From: Chloroflexota bacterium
GTDB taxonomy: Bacteria; Chloroflexota; Dehalococcoidia; Lucifugimonadales; UBA3495
Assembly: GCA_009840135.1 (NCBI GenBank)
Contig: VXOH01000019.1
Location: 1 to 44,023 of the forward strand
Reading direction: 5' to 3'
DNA: 44,023 bases
The first letter of the stretch is position 1; each line of letters opens with the position of its first letter. The notes below the pieces were generated by a model that ran no database searches, had not been told where the DNA came from, and saw nothing but the letters and a program-made list of their open reading frames with translations. A program made the position numbers and the translations under genes. This document shows positions 1-8,115 of this stretch, in pieces.

Positions 1-1047
1 ACCGCAACGGCTGTAGGCCTCGGGGGGCAGCCACAGGACGCTTTCATTCTGGAAGATGAAGTTGCCCAGGCTGTAGAAGATGGGCCGGTTCTTGTAAATT
101 TCGATGCCCCGCAGGAAGTGGGGGCCGTGGCCCACGAAGGCGGCGCAGCCCTGGTCAATGGTCCAGCGGGCAAAGTCTGTCAGGAAGTGGGGTGGGGACA
201 GGCGGGAATGGCCGTGGAAATCGCCGTCGGGGCCGCTCTCGTGGCAGTGAACGCCGTACACCAGCCAGTCGGCCATCTTCTGGGTGCCGCGGATCCAGTT
301 GCTGATACCCAGACGGTCTTCCTCGTTCAGGGCGGTGCGAATGGCGTACTCCTCATCGAGGATGAACTTGTTGTCCAGGAAGTCAATCTCGGTGCTGTGG
401 TCGGGCGCGTCCTCGTTGCCCCGGAAGCCGAAGTGGCGGTGGAAGGCGTGCTCCTCCTCGTAGCCCAGTTCCAGGTTGGCCTTGCGCAGGGCGTCGAACA
501 CATCCTGCTGGACGTGGTGGGTGATGTCGTGGCGCAGGGCGTTTACACCGGGGCGGCCTCGGAAGTCGGGGCGGCCTGCCCCAGCCCGGGACTGCTCGCT
601 AAAGGTGCTGGTGGCCCCCATTACGGCCACCCGACCGCGGGCCGAGTCCACGTAGGCGGGAGAGCGGGCTTCATCCAGGTCACGGCCGCCACCGGCATAG
701 GGGAGGTCAATGTCGCGGCAGTGTTCCAGGGTAGTGAGGAAGCCTCCCTCGGAGTAGTCGAAAGAGTGGTTGTTGGCGGCGGTTACGGCATTGATGCCCA
801 TCCACTTGAGCTCGTCGAGATTGTGGGGGTCGGAGCGGGTGTAGGTGGCGCTGCTCCATTGCCAGCTGCTCTCAAAATCGTGGAATAGCATTTCCAGGTT
901 CACCAGGGACACATCGGCGTCCCGCAGGATTTCGACCAGCTTGAGGAAGCGCTCCTCTTTGAAGTTCTGCATCCGGCGGGTAATCATGGCGTCGCCGCCC
1001 AGGGCGATGGAAATATCGCGGCGCTCGGCATCGTAAATGGTCGTCAT
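1..1047 (-). CDS. CapA / PGA_cap-family protein (partial, C-terminus off the window edge)
   Basis: The gene runs off the left edge, so 349 codons are visible without a stop. The protein carries the landmarks of the CapA family, a metallophosphoesterase-like fold first linked to poly-gamma-glutamate capsule export: GGDAMITRR at residues 17-25, NLEM at 50-53, ANNHSFDYSEGG at 91-102, and VGHGPHFLRG near residue 305, soon followed by SLGNF. The ATG is supported by GGAGG five bases upstream. No signal peptide or membrane anchor is visible, so a cytoplasmic hydrolase-like role is as likely as a capsule role. It is transcribed away from the small-gene cluster to its right. The family is clear; the substrate is unknown. 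Confidence 0.85.
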   Translation of the reverse strand, partial: MTTIYDAERRDISIALGGDAMITRRMQNFKEERFLKLVEILRDADVSLVNLEMLFHDFESSWQWSSATYTRSDPHNLDELKWMGINAVTAANNHSFDYSEGGFLTTLEHCRDIDLPYAGGGRDLDEARSPAYVDSARGRVAVMGATSTFSEQSRAGAGRPDFRGRPGVNALRHDITHHVQQDVFDALRKANLELGYEEEHAFHRHFGFRGNEDAPDHSTEIDFLDNKFILDEEYAIRTALNEEDRLGISNWIRGTQKMADWLVYGVHCHESGPDGDFHGHSRLSPPHFLTDFARWTIDQGCAAFVGHGPHFLRGIEIYKNRPIFYSLGNFIFQNESVLWLPPEAYSRCG

Positions 1048-1198
1048 GGCTGCCTCCTTGCGGTGTGGGGCGAGGGTGGGTTGAGTGGGGGCATTTTAGC
1101 AGATTTGGGGCGGGGGGATGATGACAGTTGCTGGTTGGTGGGGTCATGAGTGAAGTGATACACTTGGACTTGGGACATTTGCTCGAGGCGGGAACATT

Positions 1199-1429
1199 AT
1201 GGCCAAAGACGCTGGTTCAGAAACGAGGATTCCTGGAGGGCTTCCACAGATATCCACGGGGTACATTAATGATGCCTCATACGAAAAGTAATCGTTGGAC
1301 GTCGTGCCCAAAAGCACTCATCAGGAGCCCGTGGAAAATCCGTTCAAGAGCCTGCTGAAGCCCACCCAATCCGAAAACCCCACACCTATGCCGGACAACA
1401 TCAAGAATGGGTCGATCGGCAAGCAGTAA
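1199..1429 (+). pseudogene. Interrupted copy of the small ENPFK-motif gene
   Basis: Reading from the ATG at 1199, which has a GAGGCGGG-type ribosome site upstream, 30 codons end at TAA (1289-1291). The same frame then stays open to TAA at 1427-1429. The combined reading aligns with the intact small gene at 1456: GYINDASYEK parallels GKPYRDTEWYKK, then DVVP parallels DVPA, then VENPFKSLL parallels SENPFKLLF at nearly the same spacing. I read this as a tandem paralogue broken by one in-frame stop. A base-call error, stop read-through or reinitiation at TTG 1295 are alternatives. Function unknown. Confidence 0.5.
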
Positions 1430-1455
1430 ACAGCTCTTAAACATTAGGGACGAGA

Positions 1456-1695
1456 ATGATGCCCGTTAAGCAGAGAGATCCTGCCGTTGGAGTTGGCTCA
1501 AATGGGGGCCACTCCGGAAAGCCCTACCGGGATACTGAATGGTATAAGAAGAGAAGAGAGGACGTTCCGGCAATCAACCGGGGCAATCCGTCAGAGAATC
1601 CCTTCAAGCTATTGTTCCAGAACGGGCAGAACGGAGAAAGGGCCGGCAGGCCCAAGAAGAGTGCGGAAAGCAACCAACAGGAGAGTGGCGATTAG
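1456..1695 (+). CDS. Small hydrophilic hypothetical protein with ENPFK motif
   Basis: A 79-residue, strongly charged protein with no membrane segment. It is rich in Gly, Lys, Arg, Asn and Gln, and has NPSENPFKLLF at about residues 47-57. The ATG (or the next ATG, 1459) follows AGGGACGAG. Its stop lies three bases before the start of the DUF6338-like gene, so the two are probably co-translated and the small protein may be a partner of the membrane protein. Conservation of the motif in the broken copy just upstream argues that the frame is real. I do not recognise the family. Confidence 0.55.
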   Translation: MMPVKQRDPAVGVGSNGGHSGKPYRDTEWYKKRREDVPAINRGNPSENPFKLLFQNGQNGERAGRPKKSAESNQQESGD

Positions 1696-1698
1696 GTT

Positions 1699-2460
1699 AT
1701 GCCACCTACCGCCGTAAACGTCGCCGCCATCCTGTTGTTGGTTCTGCCGGGCTTCCTGTCCTACCGCTTCGCCGTCTGGCGGCGAGCCGACCCTACCCAC
1801 CGCAGCCCTCTCTGGCAACTTTCCGAAATCCTCGAACACTCTGCCTATGTTCACTTGTTCGGCGCCGGTCTCGTGGCGGTCCTTCATTCTGCACTGCAAT
1901 GGTGGTTCGGCCTGGACAGTTACGCCAAATTTCTCATCCAGAACGGCCCTAACGCCTTCCTCGATAAGCACTTTGCCGAAGCTATTCTTTGGTTCATACT
2001 CTATCCCGTTTACGTCATCGTGGCCTCTTCGATTCTCGGTTCATATGATGTGCCGCAACGGGTTTCTTCATTCATCATAACTGTGCTGGGGATTCCCTCT
2101 CGATTGAAGTGGATGAGAGGGCTTCCGGTCCCAAGGGATCCTTATCCCCAGGAACCGGTCTGGCATTATGCCTTCAACCTTATGAGCAACAACTACACCA
2201 CGTCGGTTCCTCACGTTTTGGTCAATATGAAGAGCGGGGACATATACTTTGGAGAGATAGCTACATATCCCCTGGTGGCCGACACGGAATTGGACAAAGA
2301 CTTTCTCATTACGAATGTTCGCTATTACAGGGGCGGCGATTTTGACGAGGAGCGAAGGCTTTTCGACATTGATGGTATTGGCGCTGTCCTGCTAAACACG
2401 GCAAATGTAGATAGTATCCTCCTCTACTATCAAGAAATTCCCTCCATCCAGTCAGGTTAA
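1699..2460 (+). CDS. DUF6338-like membrane protein
   Basis: 253 residues. The N-terminal half has three hydrophobic segments, at roughly residues 5-25 (containing VLPGFLSYRF), 47-69 and 92-115. The C-terminal half is soluble and beta-rich, with MKSGDIYFGEIATYP, resembling a small SH3-like barrel. The LPGF motif in the first helix together with a 'modifier of yp' beta domain suggests DUF6338, a family without assigned function; this is recall, not a search. The start is coupled to the ENPFK gene (two bases apart). GC is visibly lower than in the amidase downstream, suggesting acquisition with the small genes as a cassette. Confidence 0.6.
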   Translation: MPPTAVNVAAILLLVLPGFLSYRFAVWRRADPTHRSPLWQLSEILEHSAYVHLFGAGLVAVLHSALQWWFGLDSYAKFLIQNGPNAFLDKHFAEAILWFILYPVYVIVASSILGSYDVPQRVSSFIITVLGIPSRLKWMRGLPVPRDPYPQEPVWHYAFNLMSNNYTTSVPHVLVNMKSGDIYFGEIATYPLVADTELDKDFLITNVRYYRGGDFDEERRLFDIDGIGAVLLNTANVDSILLYYQEIPSIQSG

Positions 2461-2505
2461 TCACCTGCTGCCAACGGCCTAATCGCTAACCCCTTGGAGG
2501 TCCGC

Positions 2506-2715
2506 ATGACCAGCAACGCCGGTAACAGCCTGGAACAGGACCTGCTTTTTGCCATTATCAAGGAAAAGTACGGGCATTTGCTGACCGCCGAACAGTTGGA
2601 CGGCGTCAGAAGCGCAGTTATGGGACAGCGGGACGTGTTCCAGGCGTTGCGCGCCGTCAAGCTGACCAACGACGTGGAGCCCTTTTCCAGCTTCATGCCC
2701 TACAGGGGAGATTAG
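2506..2715 (+). CDS. AtzG/GatC-like small amidase-partner protein
   Basis: 69 residues. The ATG at 2506 sits behind a good GGAGG (2496-2500); an upstream TTG in frame overlaps that ribosome site and is rejected. The tail reads ALRAVKLTNDVEPFSSFMP, like the C-terminal end of AtzG/GatC-type proteins, where a short helical protein ends with a D-x-EP-x3-F stretch that wraps around the amidase. It ends one base before the amidase ATG, and the sequence spanning its stop (GGAGATTAG) serves as the amidase ribosome site. This implies a 1:1 coupled pair. The family call rests on the motif and position. Confidence 0.65.
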   Translation: MTSNAGNSLEQDLLFAIIKEKYGHLLTAEQLDGVRSAVMGQRDVFQALRAVKLTNDVEPFSSFMPYRGD

Positions 2716-2716
2716 C

Positions 2717-4153
2717 ATGGCCGACTCATTCATCTACAAGCCAATCAGGGAACTGGCCGAGCTAATAACCAGCAGGCAGGTGTCGCCCGTAGAACTGACC
2801 CAGACCTTCCTGGACCGGCTGGAAGAGTTTGGGCCCCACTACAATGCCCTGGTAACCCTGACGCGGGAAAGGGCTCTGGGCAGGGCGCGGCAGGCTGAAT
2901 CGCAAATCCACGCCGGCAACACCAGGGGGTTGCTGCACGGGATTCCATGGGGGGCGAAGGACCTGCTGGCCACCAGCGGGGGTATCCCCACCACCTGGGG
3001 CGCGGCGCCCTTCAAGGACCAGCAGTTTGACTATGACGCCACCGTGGTCACCAGATTGGAATCCGCTGGGGCGCCATTGGCTGGCAAGCTGGCCATGATC
3101 GAACTGGCGGGAGGCATGGGCTACATCCACCCCGACGCCTCGTTGACCGGGCCGCCGAAGAACCCGTGGGATACGGGCCGCTGGACGGGTGGTTCCTCCA
3201 GCGGGTCGGGCGCGGCGGTGGCGGCGGGTTTGGTGCCCTTCGCCATTGGTTCGGAGACCTGGGGCTCGATACTTATACCGGCCAACAACTGCGGGCTGGC
3301 GGGGTTGCGCCCCACCTACGGGCGGGTCAGCCGGCATGGGGCCATGGCCCTGTGCTGGACGCTGGACAAGCTGGGGCCGCTGTGCCTGACCGCCGACGAC
3401 TGCGGCATTGTGCTGGATGCCATTGCCGGGCCCGACGGCAACGATCCCTCTACTTTTTCCGAGCCTTTTAACTATGATTCGAGCGCTGCGCCGGCCCGCC
3501 GGTTTCGCATTGGTGTTCCGAAGGGGGTTCTTGACGAGGCATCGGAAGCTGTCAAGGGGAATTTCGAGGCGGCCGTGGGGACCCTGGCGGACATTGCCGA
3601 CGTAGAGGAGATGGAGTTTCCCGAGTTTCCCTACGTGGAAATTACTTCGGTGATCCTGATGGTGGAGTCGGCCAGCGCCTTTGAGGACTTCCTGGCCGAG
3701 GGAGGGCCGCTGGAACTTTCGGGGACGGGGTGGCACGGTCGCAGTCCCTACGCCCGTCCCGCCGTGCTGGCCACGGACTATATCAAGGCCCTGAGATTGC
3801 GAGGGGTTATGGCCAGGCAGGTGGACGAGACGATGGCAAAGTACGACGCCATAGCCGCGCCAACGGCCAACAATGCGGCCACACCAATAGACGAGGAGTT
3901 TCGCAGCCGGTCAATGACCTCCGCCGGGGCCGGAGACCTCATGGGTTCTATCGGCAACGGGTGCGGGCTGCCTTCCATATCAGTGCCCAGCGGATTTGAC
4001 GGCGACGGCCTGCCCACGGGCATCCAGTTCATGGCCCGGGCTTACGACGAAAATGTGTGCCTGGCCGTCGCCCGGGAGTACCAGGCGCGGACGGAGTGGC
4101 ATACGCGGCATCCGGGAGAGGCATCACCAGCCAAACCGGATAGAGAGGAGTGA
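2717..4153 (+). CDS. Amidase (amidase-signature family)
   Basis: 478 residues, the usual length for amidase-signature hydrolases, which cleave carboxamides with a Ser-cisSer-Lys triad. The sequence shows Lys81 in GIPWGAKDLL, the Gly/Ser loop GGSSSGSGAAVA at 158-169 (cis-Ser about 160) and the nucleophile region GSETWGSI (Ser184), followed by GLRPTYGRVSRHGAM. The GSETWGS variant replaces the more common TDTGGS. Translation is coupled to the small AtzG-like protein immediately upstream. Substrate cannot be read from the sequence. Domain assignment is secure. Confidence 0.93.
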   Translation: MADSFIYKPIRELAELITSRQVSPVELTQTFLDRLEEFGPHYNALVTLTRERALGRARQAESQIHAGNTRGLLHGIPWGAKDLLATSGGIPTTWGAAPFKDQQFDYDATVVTRLESAGAPLAGKLAMIELAGGMGYIHPDASLTGPPKNPWDTGRWTGGSSSGSGAAVAAGLVPFAIGSETWGSILIPANNCGLAGLRPTYGRVSRHGAMALCWTLDKLGPLCLTADDCGIVLDAIAGPDGNDPSTFSEPFNYDSSAAPARRFRIGVPKGVLDEASEAVKGNFEAAVGTLADIADVEEMEFPEFPYVEITSVILMVESASAFEDFLAEGGPLELSGTGWHGRSPYARPAVLATDYIKALRLRGVMARQVDETMAKYDAIAAPTANNAATPIDEEFRSRSMTSAGAGDLMGSIGNGCGLPSISVPSGFDGDGLPTGIQFMARAYDENVCLAVAREYQARTEWHTRHPGEASPAKPDREE

Positions 4154-4196
4154 GTGTTCGTGTTGCAGTGACAGCGCCCCTTTTGAAAGTCGAACT

Positions 4197-4226
4197 TTGT
4201 GCTACAACACAAACATGTCATATAAT
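4197..4226 (+). promoter_or_regulatory. Sigma-70-like promoter for the small membrane protein
   Basis: TTGTGC at 4197-4202 and a perfect TATAAT at 4221-4226 with an 18-base spacer, in an AT-rich gap of otherwise high-GC DNA. The next ATG is at 4253 with AGGA upstream. Confidence 0.5.
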
Positions 4227-4252
4227 TCTTAAACGCAGGAAGCCCTTGCACT

Positions 4253-4456
4253 ATGGAATGGACGATGGTGGGTGTGATAGTTACGCTTGTTGTCAGCGTC
4301 GTCGCAGTTATGAACGGCTGGGCTATTCTGTTGATTCGGGACCTGCGTGCGGATATGCGTTGCCAGCACTTAGAGCTACTTGCGGTTCTCCAAGGCCACA
4401 CCCATAACGAGGACGGAGCCGCCGTGTTTCACCAACTCCCGGCATCTGCAGACTGA
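4253..4456 (+). CDS. Small single-pass membrane protein, hypothetical
   Basis: 67 residues. One N-terminal hydrophobic helix (about residues 5-27) is followed by a charged, probably cytoplasmic tail. The tail holds RDLRADMRCQHLELLAVLQGHTHNEDG, split here as RDLRADM, then a short helix, then HTHNEDGAAVF. The ATG has AGGA about 13 bases upstream and a convincing promoter at 4197-4226. It is probably monocistronic, lying between the amidase and the LLM oxidoreductase. I recognise the architecture as common in related genomes but know no function. Confidence 0.6.
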   Translation: MEWTMVGVIVTLVVSVVAVMNGWAILLIRDLRADMRCQHLELLAVLQGHTHNEDGAAVFHQLPASAD

Positions 4457-4708
4457 ACGCGCGCGTGAATTTTGACCGTTCCCGGGCAGGGTTCTCCACC
4501 GTTGGTCTAACCCCCTGCAGTGTTCAACTCCTTCACTTCTTTTTCCTCACCCGGTTGCAATTTACGGGGAAGGCTCATTCACCGCATCGGCTATTCCCTG
4601 CCTAATTTGGATTCATAGCCGGTCTCGTTTATTCGTGGATAAAGCTGCCGCTGTGCTAGAATTAGGCCAATTCGGCTCACTCTGGAGAATGACCTGGCGG
4701 GAGGGAAT

Positions 4709-5635
4709 ATGAGCGTGGCCATTGGATACGTGCCGGGAGCCTACGGACAGGGTGGCGACGACCCTGACTTCCTGCGCCGGTTGGTGGAACTGGGCGACAA
4801 ATATGGTTACGACTCCATCTGGCTCAGCGACCGCATTGTCAGCGACCGGTTCAGCCTGGAGCCCATGGTAGCCCTTTCCATGGTGGCGGCCTGGTCGGAC
4901 CGGATGAAGTTCGGAACCAGCGTGCTGGCCCTGCCCCTGCGCAATCCGGTGGTGCTGGCCAAGCAAATTGCCACCCTTGACTTCCTGTCCCAGGGCCGGT
5001 GCTTTCCCGCCGTGGGCCTGGGCGGTGAGGAAATTGAGGAGTACGAGGCCTGCGGCGTGCCCAAAGAAGACCGCAGTCGCCGCACCGACGAAGCTATTGT
5101 CCTGATGCGCCGCCTGTGGGAAGAGGATAGTGTCACCCACGAGGGCAAGTTCTTCACCTGCCACAACGTCAGCATTACGCCCAAGACCTGCTTCAAGCCC
5201 TCGCCGCCGGTGTGGATCGGCGGTCGCAGTCCCGCCGCCGCCCGCCGCGTGGGCCGGGTGGGCGACGGGTGGCTGGTCTCCGGCGCCACCACCCAGGAAA
5301 TCAGCGACGGGCGGGATATCGTCTTTGAGACGGCGGAGAAGTACGAGCGTGAAATCGAGGACGACCACATTGGAATGCTGCTGGGCTATTACATCTGCCC
5401 CGACCGGGACAAGGCGGTGGCCCAGACCCACCAGTTTGTGACCCGCCACCGGCCCGACGTGAATTTCACCGAGTACAGCGCCCTGGGCGACGTAGATGAA
5501 GTCAGCGAGATGATCCAGCGGTATGTTGATGCCGGAGCTTCCAAGTTTGTGGTGCGGCCCCTGTGCGCCGGCGAGGAGTCCGTGGAGCAACTGGATATTA
5601 TGGGCGAGGAAATTTTGCCCAGGTTTCATGGGTGA
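4709..5635 (+). CDS. LLM-class flavin-dependent oxidoreductase
   Basis: 308 residues of a luciferase-like TIM barrel that uses reduced FMN or F420 to oxidise organic substrates. Visible landmarks are the N-terminal strand with YDSIWLSDR, the barrel segment GTSVLALPLRNPVVLAKQIA, LDFLSQGRCFPAVGLGG, and the late PPVWIGGRSP followed by VGDGWLVSG. These suggest the F420-dependent branch, but cofactor choice is inference. GGGAGGG lies just before the ATG. A half copy of the ATCCACGAAT repeat (about 4628-4638) lies upstream. It is one of two LLM enzymes here; the other is at 30188. Confidence 0.88.
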   Translation: MSVAIGYVPGAYGQGGDDPDFLRRLVELGDKYGYDSIWLSDRIVSDRFSLEPMVALSMVAAWSDRMKFGTSVLALPLRNPVVLAKQIATLDFLSQGRCFPAVGLGGEEIEEYEACGVPKEDRSRRTDEAIVLMRRLWEEDSVTHEGKFFTCHNVSITPKTCFKPSPPVWIGGRSPAAARRVGRVGDGWLVSGATTQEISDGRDIVFETAEKYEREIEDDHIGMLLGYYICPDRDKAVAQTHQFVTRHRPDVNFTEYSALGDVDEVSEMIQRYVDAGASKFVVRPLCAGEESVEQLDIMGEEILPRFHG

Positions 5636-5705
5636 GCAACCCCTTGAGGAAATTTCCATCCCTCATTGAAGGTATAATCAGGCAAACCAACAGGGAGCGA
5701 AAGTC

Positions 5706-6257
5706 ATGGTTGCCAAGGCCCAACTGGTAACTGCCGAAGAGCTGCTGGACATGCCCGATGACGGGTACCGGTATGAACTGGTGCGAGGTGAGTTGCGGAA
5801 GATGGCGCCGGCAAGTTACGAACATGGAAGGCTGGCAGGCAATGTTTTTGCCTCGCTGCACACTCACGTCAGAACCAACAACTTGGGTACAGTCACTACC
5901 GCCGAGACCGGCTTTTTATTGGCAACAGACCCTGACCTTGTGCGTGCACCCGACGCCGCCTTTGTTGGCCGGGAGCGGGACGCAGCGGCAAGTCCGGTAA
6001 GCGGGTTTTTTCCCGGCCCTCCCGACCTGGCGGTTGAAATTATCTCGCCCAATGACCGCTATACCGAGGTTTATGAAAAGGTGGACGAGTGGCTGGCGGC
6101 CGGGGCCGGCATGGTGGTGGTGGTCAATCCCCGGAACCGAACCGCTACCGTCCGTGTCGCCGGCATGAACCCGGTCATCCTGAATGAAATAGATACGCTG
6201 GACGGCGGCGATGTGGTGCCCGGATGGCGGATGCCAGTGTCGGATATTTTTGCATAA
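5706..6257 (+). CDS. Uma2-family PD-(D/E)XK nuclease-fold protein
   Basis: 183 residues, the standard Uma2 (DUF820) size. Family motifs are in order: MPDDGYRYELVRGEL near residues 17-31, the PDLVRAPDAAFV active-site segment, and PPDLAVEIISPNDR followed by a Lys in EKVDEWLAAG. These match the restriction-endonuclease-like core, although a biochemical role is not established for the family. GGGAG precedes the ATG and a perfect TATAAT lies at 5673-5678. It is closely similar to the copies at 11772 and 19073. Its C-terminal end GWRMPVSDIFA is shared by those copies almost word for word. Confidence 0.9.
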   Translation: MVAKAQLVTAEELLDMPDDGYRYELVRGELRKMAPASYEHGRLAGNVFASLHTHVRTNNLGTVTTAETGFLLATDPDLVRAPDAAFVGRERDAAASPVSGFFPGPPDLAVEIISPNDRYTEVYEKVDEWLAAGAGMVVVVNPRNRTATVRVAGMNPVILNEIDTLDGGDVVPGWRMPVSDIFA

Positions 6258-6308
6258 GGAACCTCTGAACAGATCGAAGCCCCTGGCGTCTGAGGTTGCC
6301 TGAATTAA

Positions 6309-7592
6309 ATGCAACAAACTCCTACCGTTAGCCAGCCACCCCGGCATACCGGCGGACGGATGCCACCGGCCTTTCGTTATCCTGCCTTCCGCGCCTACTG
6401 GTTGGGCCTGCTTTGCGCCGTCACGGGCTTTCAGATGTTTCGGGTGGCCCAGAGCTGGCTGGTCTATGAGCTGACCGGCTCGCCCCTCTACCTGGGCTAC
6501 GCATTGGCCGCCAACGCCATCCCCGGCATTTTCTTCAACCTGGTGGGCGGAGTCTTTGCGGACAGGATGGACAAGAGGGTGCTGATTCTCTGCACCCAGG
6601 GCGGCACGGGGCTGCTCATCCTGGCCCTGGCGCTGTTGACCATCACGGGAGTGGTTGAGGTTTGGCACATCCTGGTAATTGCCTTCCTGACCGGCGCGGT
6701 GGAAGCCTTTGACAACCCGGCCCGGCAGGCTTTCTTCCCCCACCTGATCGAACGGTCGGTTATGACCAGCGCCGTGGCCCTGAACTCCAGCATCTGGCAG
6801 GGCACCCGCATCGTGGGACCGGCCATTGCCGGCTTCCTGATTGACCTGGTCAACACCGGCACGGCTCTCTTTGTTTCCGCCGCCGGTTTCTTCGTGATGG
6901 CCGTGGTAATGCTCTTCCTGAGCGTCCCTCCCATTCCCCAGGGAGCGCCGGCCAATCCCGCCCGGGCCATGTGGGAAGGGATGACCTTCATCGGCAGGAA
7001 CGTGATCTTCGCCTTCCTGATCGGAATGACTTTCTTCAACAGCTTCTTCGGCATGGCCTACGTGTTGCTGATGCCGGTGTTTGCGGTGGACGTGCTGGAG
7101 GTAGGCGCCAGGGGGCAGGGGTTCCTGCTGGGCATTGGCGGCGTTGGTTCTCTGTTGACCACCATCTGGCTGGGGGCCAGGGGCGGATTCCAGCGGCGCG
7201 GGCTGGCCATTGTCGGCGGGGCCATTACCTTCGGACTCGGGGTAATAGCCTTTGGAGTGACTTCGCATTTCCTTGGATGGTATGCCCTGGCGCTGGCGCT
7301 GATGGTGGTGGTCGGCTGCAGCAACTCAATCTATATGATTTCGATTCAGAGTTCGCTGCAAATGCTGGTGCCGGACAACGTCCGGGGACGGGTGATGGGC
7401 TTCTACAGTATGACGTGGAGCATCATGCCGCTGGGGGGATTGCAGGCCGGGGCGCTGGCCAGCGTGTCGTGGATTGGGGCTCCCTTCGCGGTGGCCATCG
7501 GCGGCGCGGCGGTGGTGCTGTTTGCCCTGGCGACGGGCACGTTCAACGGGCGGATACGGGATCTGGGCGGGGTGGCGAGGAGTGACGGATAG
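6309..7592 (+). CDS. MFS transporter (MFS_3 / EntS-like exporter)
   Basis: 427 residues with about 12 hydrophobic segments. It has the loop 2-3 signature GGVFADRMDKR and a later NPARQAFFPHLI, both typical of the EntS-like MFS_3 group that exports small molecules by proton antiport. The N-terminal region is a short hydrophilic leader rich in Pro and Thr. The ATG at 6309 has only a weak ribosome site. The gene follows Uma2 by about 50 bases and could share its transcript. Substrate is unknown. Confidence 0.88.
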   Translation: MQQTPTVSQPPRHTGGRMPPAFRYPAFRAYWLGLLCAVTGFQMFRVAQSWLVYELTGSPLYLGYALAANAIPGIFFNLVGGVFADRMDKRVLILCTQGGTGLLILALALLTITGVVEVWHILVIAFLTGAVEAFDNPARQAFFPHLIERSVMTSAVALNSSIWQGTRIVGPAIAGFLIDLVNTGTALFVSAAGFFVMAVVMLFLSVPPIPQGAPANPARAMWEGMTFIGRNVIFAFLIGMTFFNSFFGMAYVLLMPVFAVDVLEVGARGQGFLLGIGGVGSLLTTIWLGARGGFQRRGLAIVGGAITFGLGVIAFGVTSHFLGWYALALALMVVVGCSNSIYMISIQSSLQMLVPDNVRGRVMGFYSMTWSIMPLGGLQAGALASVSWIGAPFAVAIGGAAVVLFALATGTFNGRIRDLGGVARSDG

Positions 7593-7622
7593 GGGCACGC
7601 GATGTGGTGGGACAATTGCCCG

Positions 7623-7835
7623 TTAATCACCTGCAGGGGCATACCCGATGGGTTCAGGAACAGGATCCCCAAACTCCCGGGCAGTTTCTATCCACAGGGC
7701 GATGGCCTGGTCGATTTCAGCCAAAGCCGCTTGTTGGGAGTTGCCGTGGGCCATACAGCCGGGAAGCTCCGGAGCTTCAGCGATGAAGACGCTATCTTCG
7801 TGGCTCCAATTGATCACAATGCGGTACTTATTCAT
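7623..7835 (-). CDS. hicB: HicB-type antitoxin
   Basis: 70 residues from the ATG at 7835, which overlaps the hicA stop in ATGAATAA; a GTG three codons earlier is possible. The protein has the HicB core: YRIVINWSHEDSVFIAEAPELPGC, here split as YRIVINWS and AEAPELPGC, then a helix ending WIETAREFG and the tail IPEP-like PVPEPIG. It lacks a C-terminal ribbon-helix-helix or HTH domain, so DNA autoregulation would need something else. It neutralises HicA encoded just upstream in an overlapping pair. Confidence 0.85.
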   Translation of the reverse strand: MNKYRIVINWSHEDSVFIAEAPELPGCMAHGNSQQAALAEIDQAIALWIETAREFGDPVPEPIGYAPAGD

Positions 7836-8082
7836 CAGCGTCACCGAACAAATTATACATCAATAAGATTCGGCGCACCTGCCGCACCTGATAAGCTTTG
7901 GCGTGGCTACCGTCACGCTGCAAGTTAATCAGATCAGGGATTCCTTCCCGTCGAAAGGTATGATGACTGCCCCTCGTGCGTTCTGTGAAACCGAGACGCA
8001 AGAGCAGGTTCCGAAGATCTTGAAAGCGTATGTTTGCGTCAGACCGACCTGACAGGATAGTTTGCAAAAAGTTCCGGTTCAT
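7828..8082 (-). CDS. hicA: HicA-type mRNA interferase toxin
   Basis: 84 residues. The double-stranded-RNA-binding-like HicA fold is indicated by RFQDLRNLLLRLGF, then the conserved catalytic His region RGSHHTFRREG, then KAYQVRQVRRIL. It is encoded upstream of hicB and overlaps it by 8 bases, the usual toxin-first order. The first 17 or so residues are an extension compared with minimal HicA proteins. No clear Shine-Dalgarno precedes the ATG. A second, unrelated hicA-like gene is at 41465. Confidence 0.82.
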   Translation of the reverse strand: MNRNFLQTILSGRSDANIRFQDLRNLLLRLGFTERTRGSHHTFRREGIPDLINLQRDGSHAKAYQVRQVRRILLMYNLFGDADE

Positions 8083-8115
8083 CTACAACAAGTTTTGCGG
8101 AGGTGATGGGCCAGG

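Noticed and set aside
118-888. 256-codon open frame on the plus strand at the left edge
   Set aside because: It is antisense to the CapA-family gene, has no recognisable domain, and lies opposite a well supported frame with GGAGG and family motifs.
5916-7268. 450-codon minus-strand frame
   Set aside because: Antisense to Uma2 and the MFS transporter. Its Gln/His/Gly-rich composition is typical of a reverse frame.
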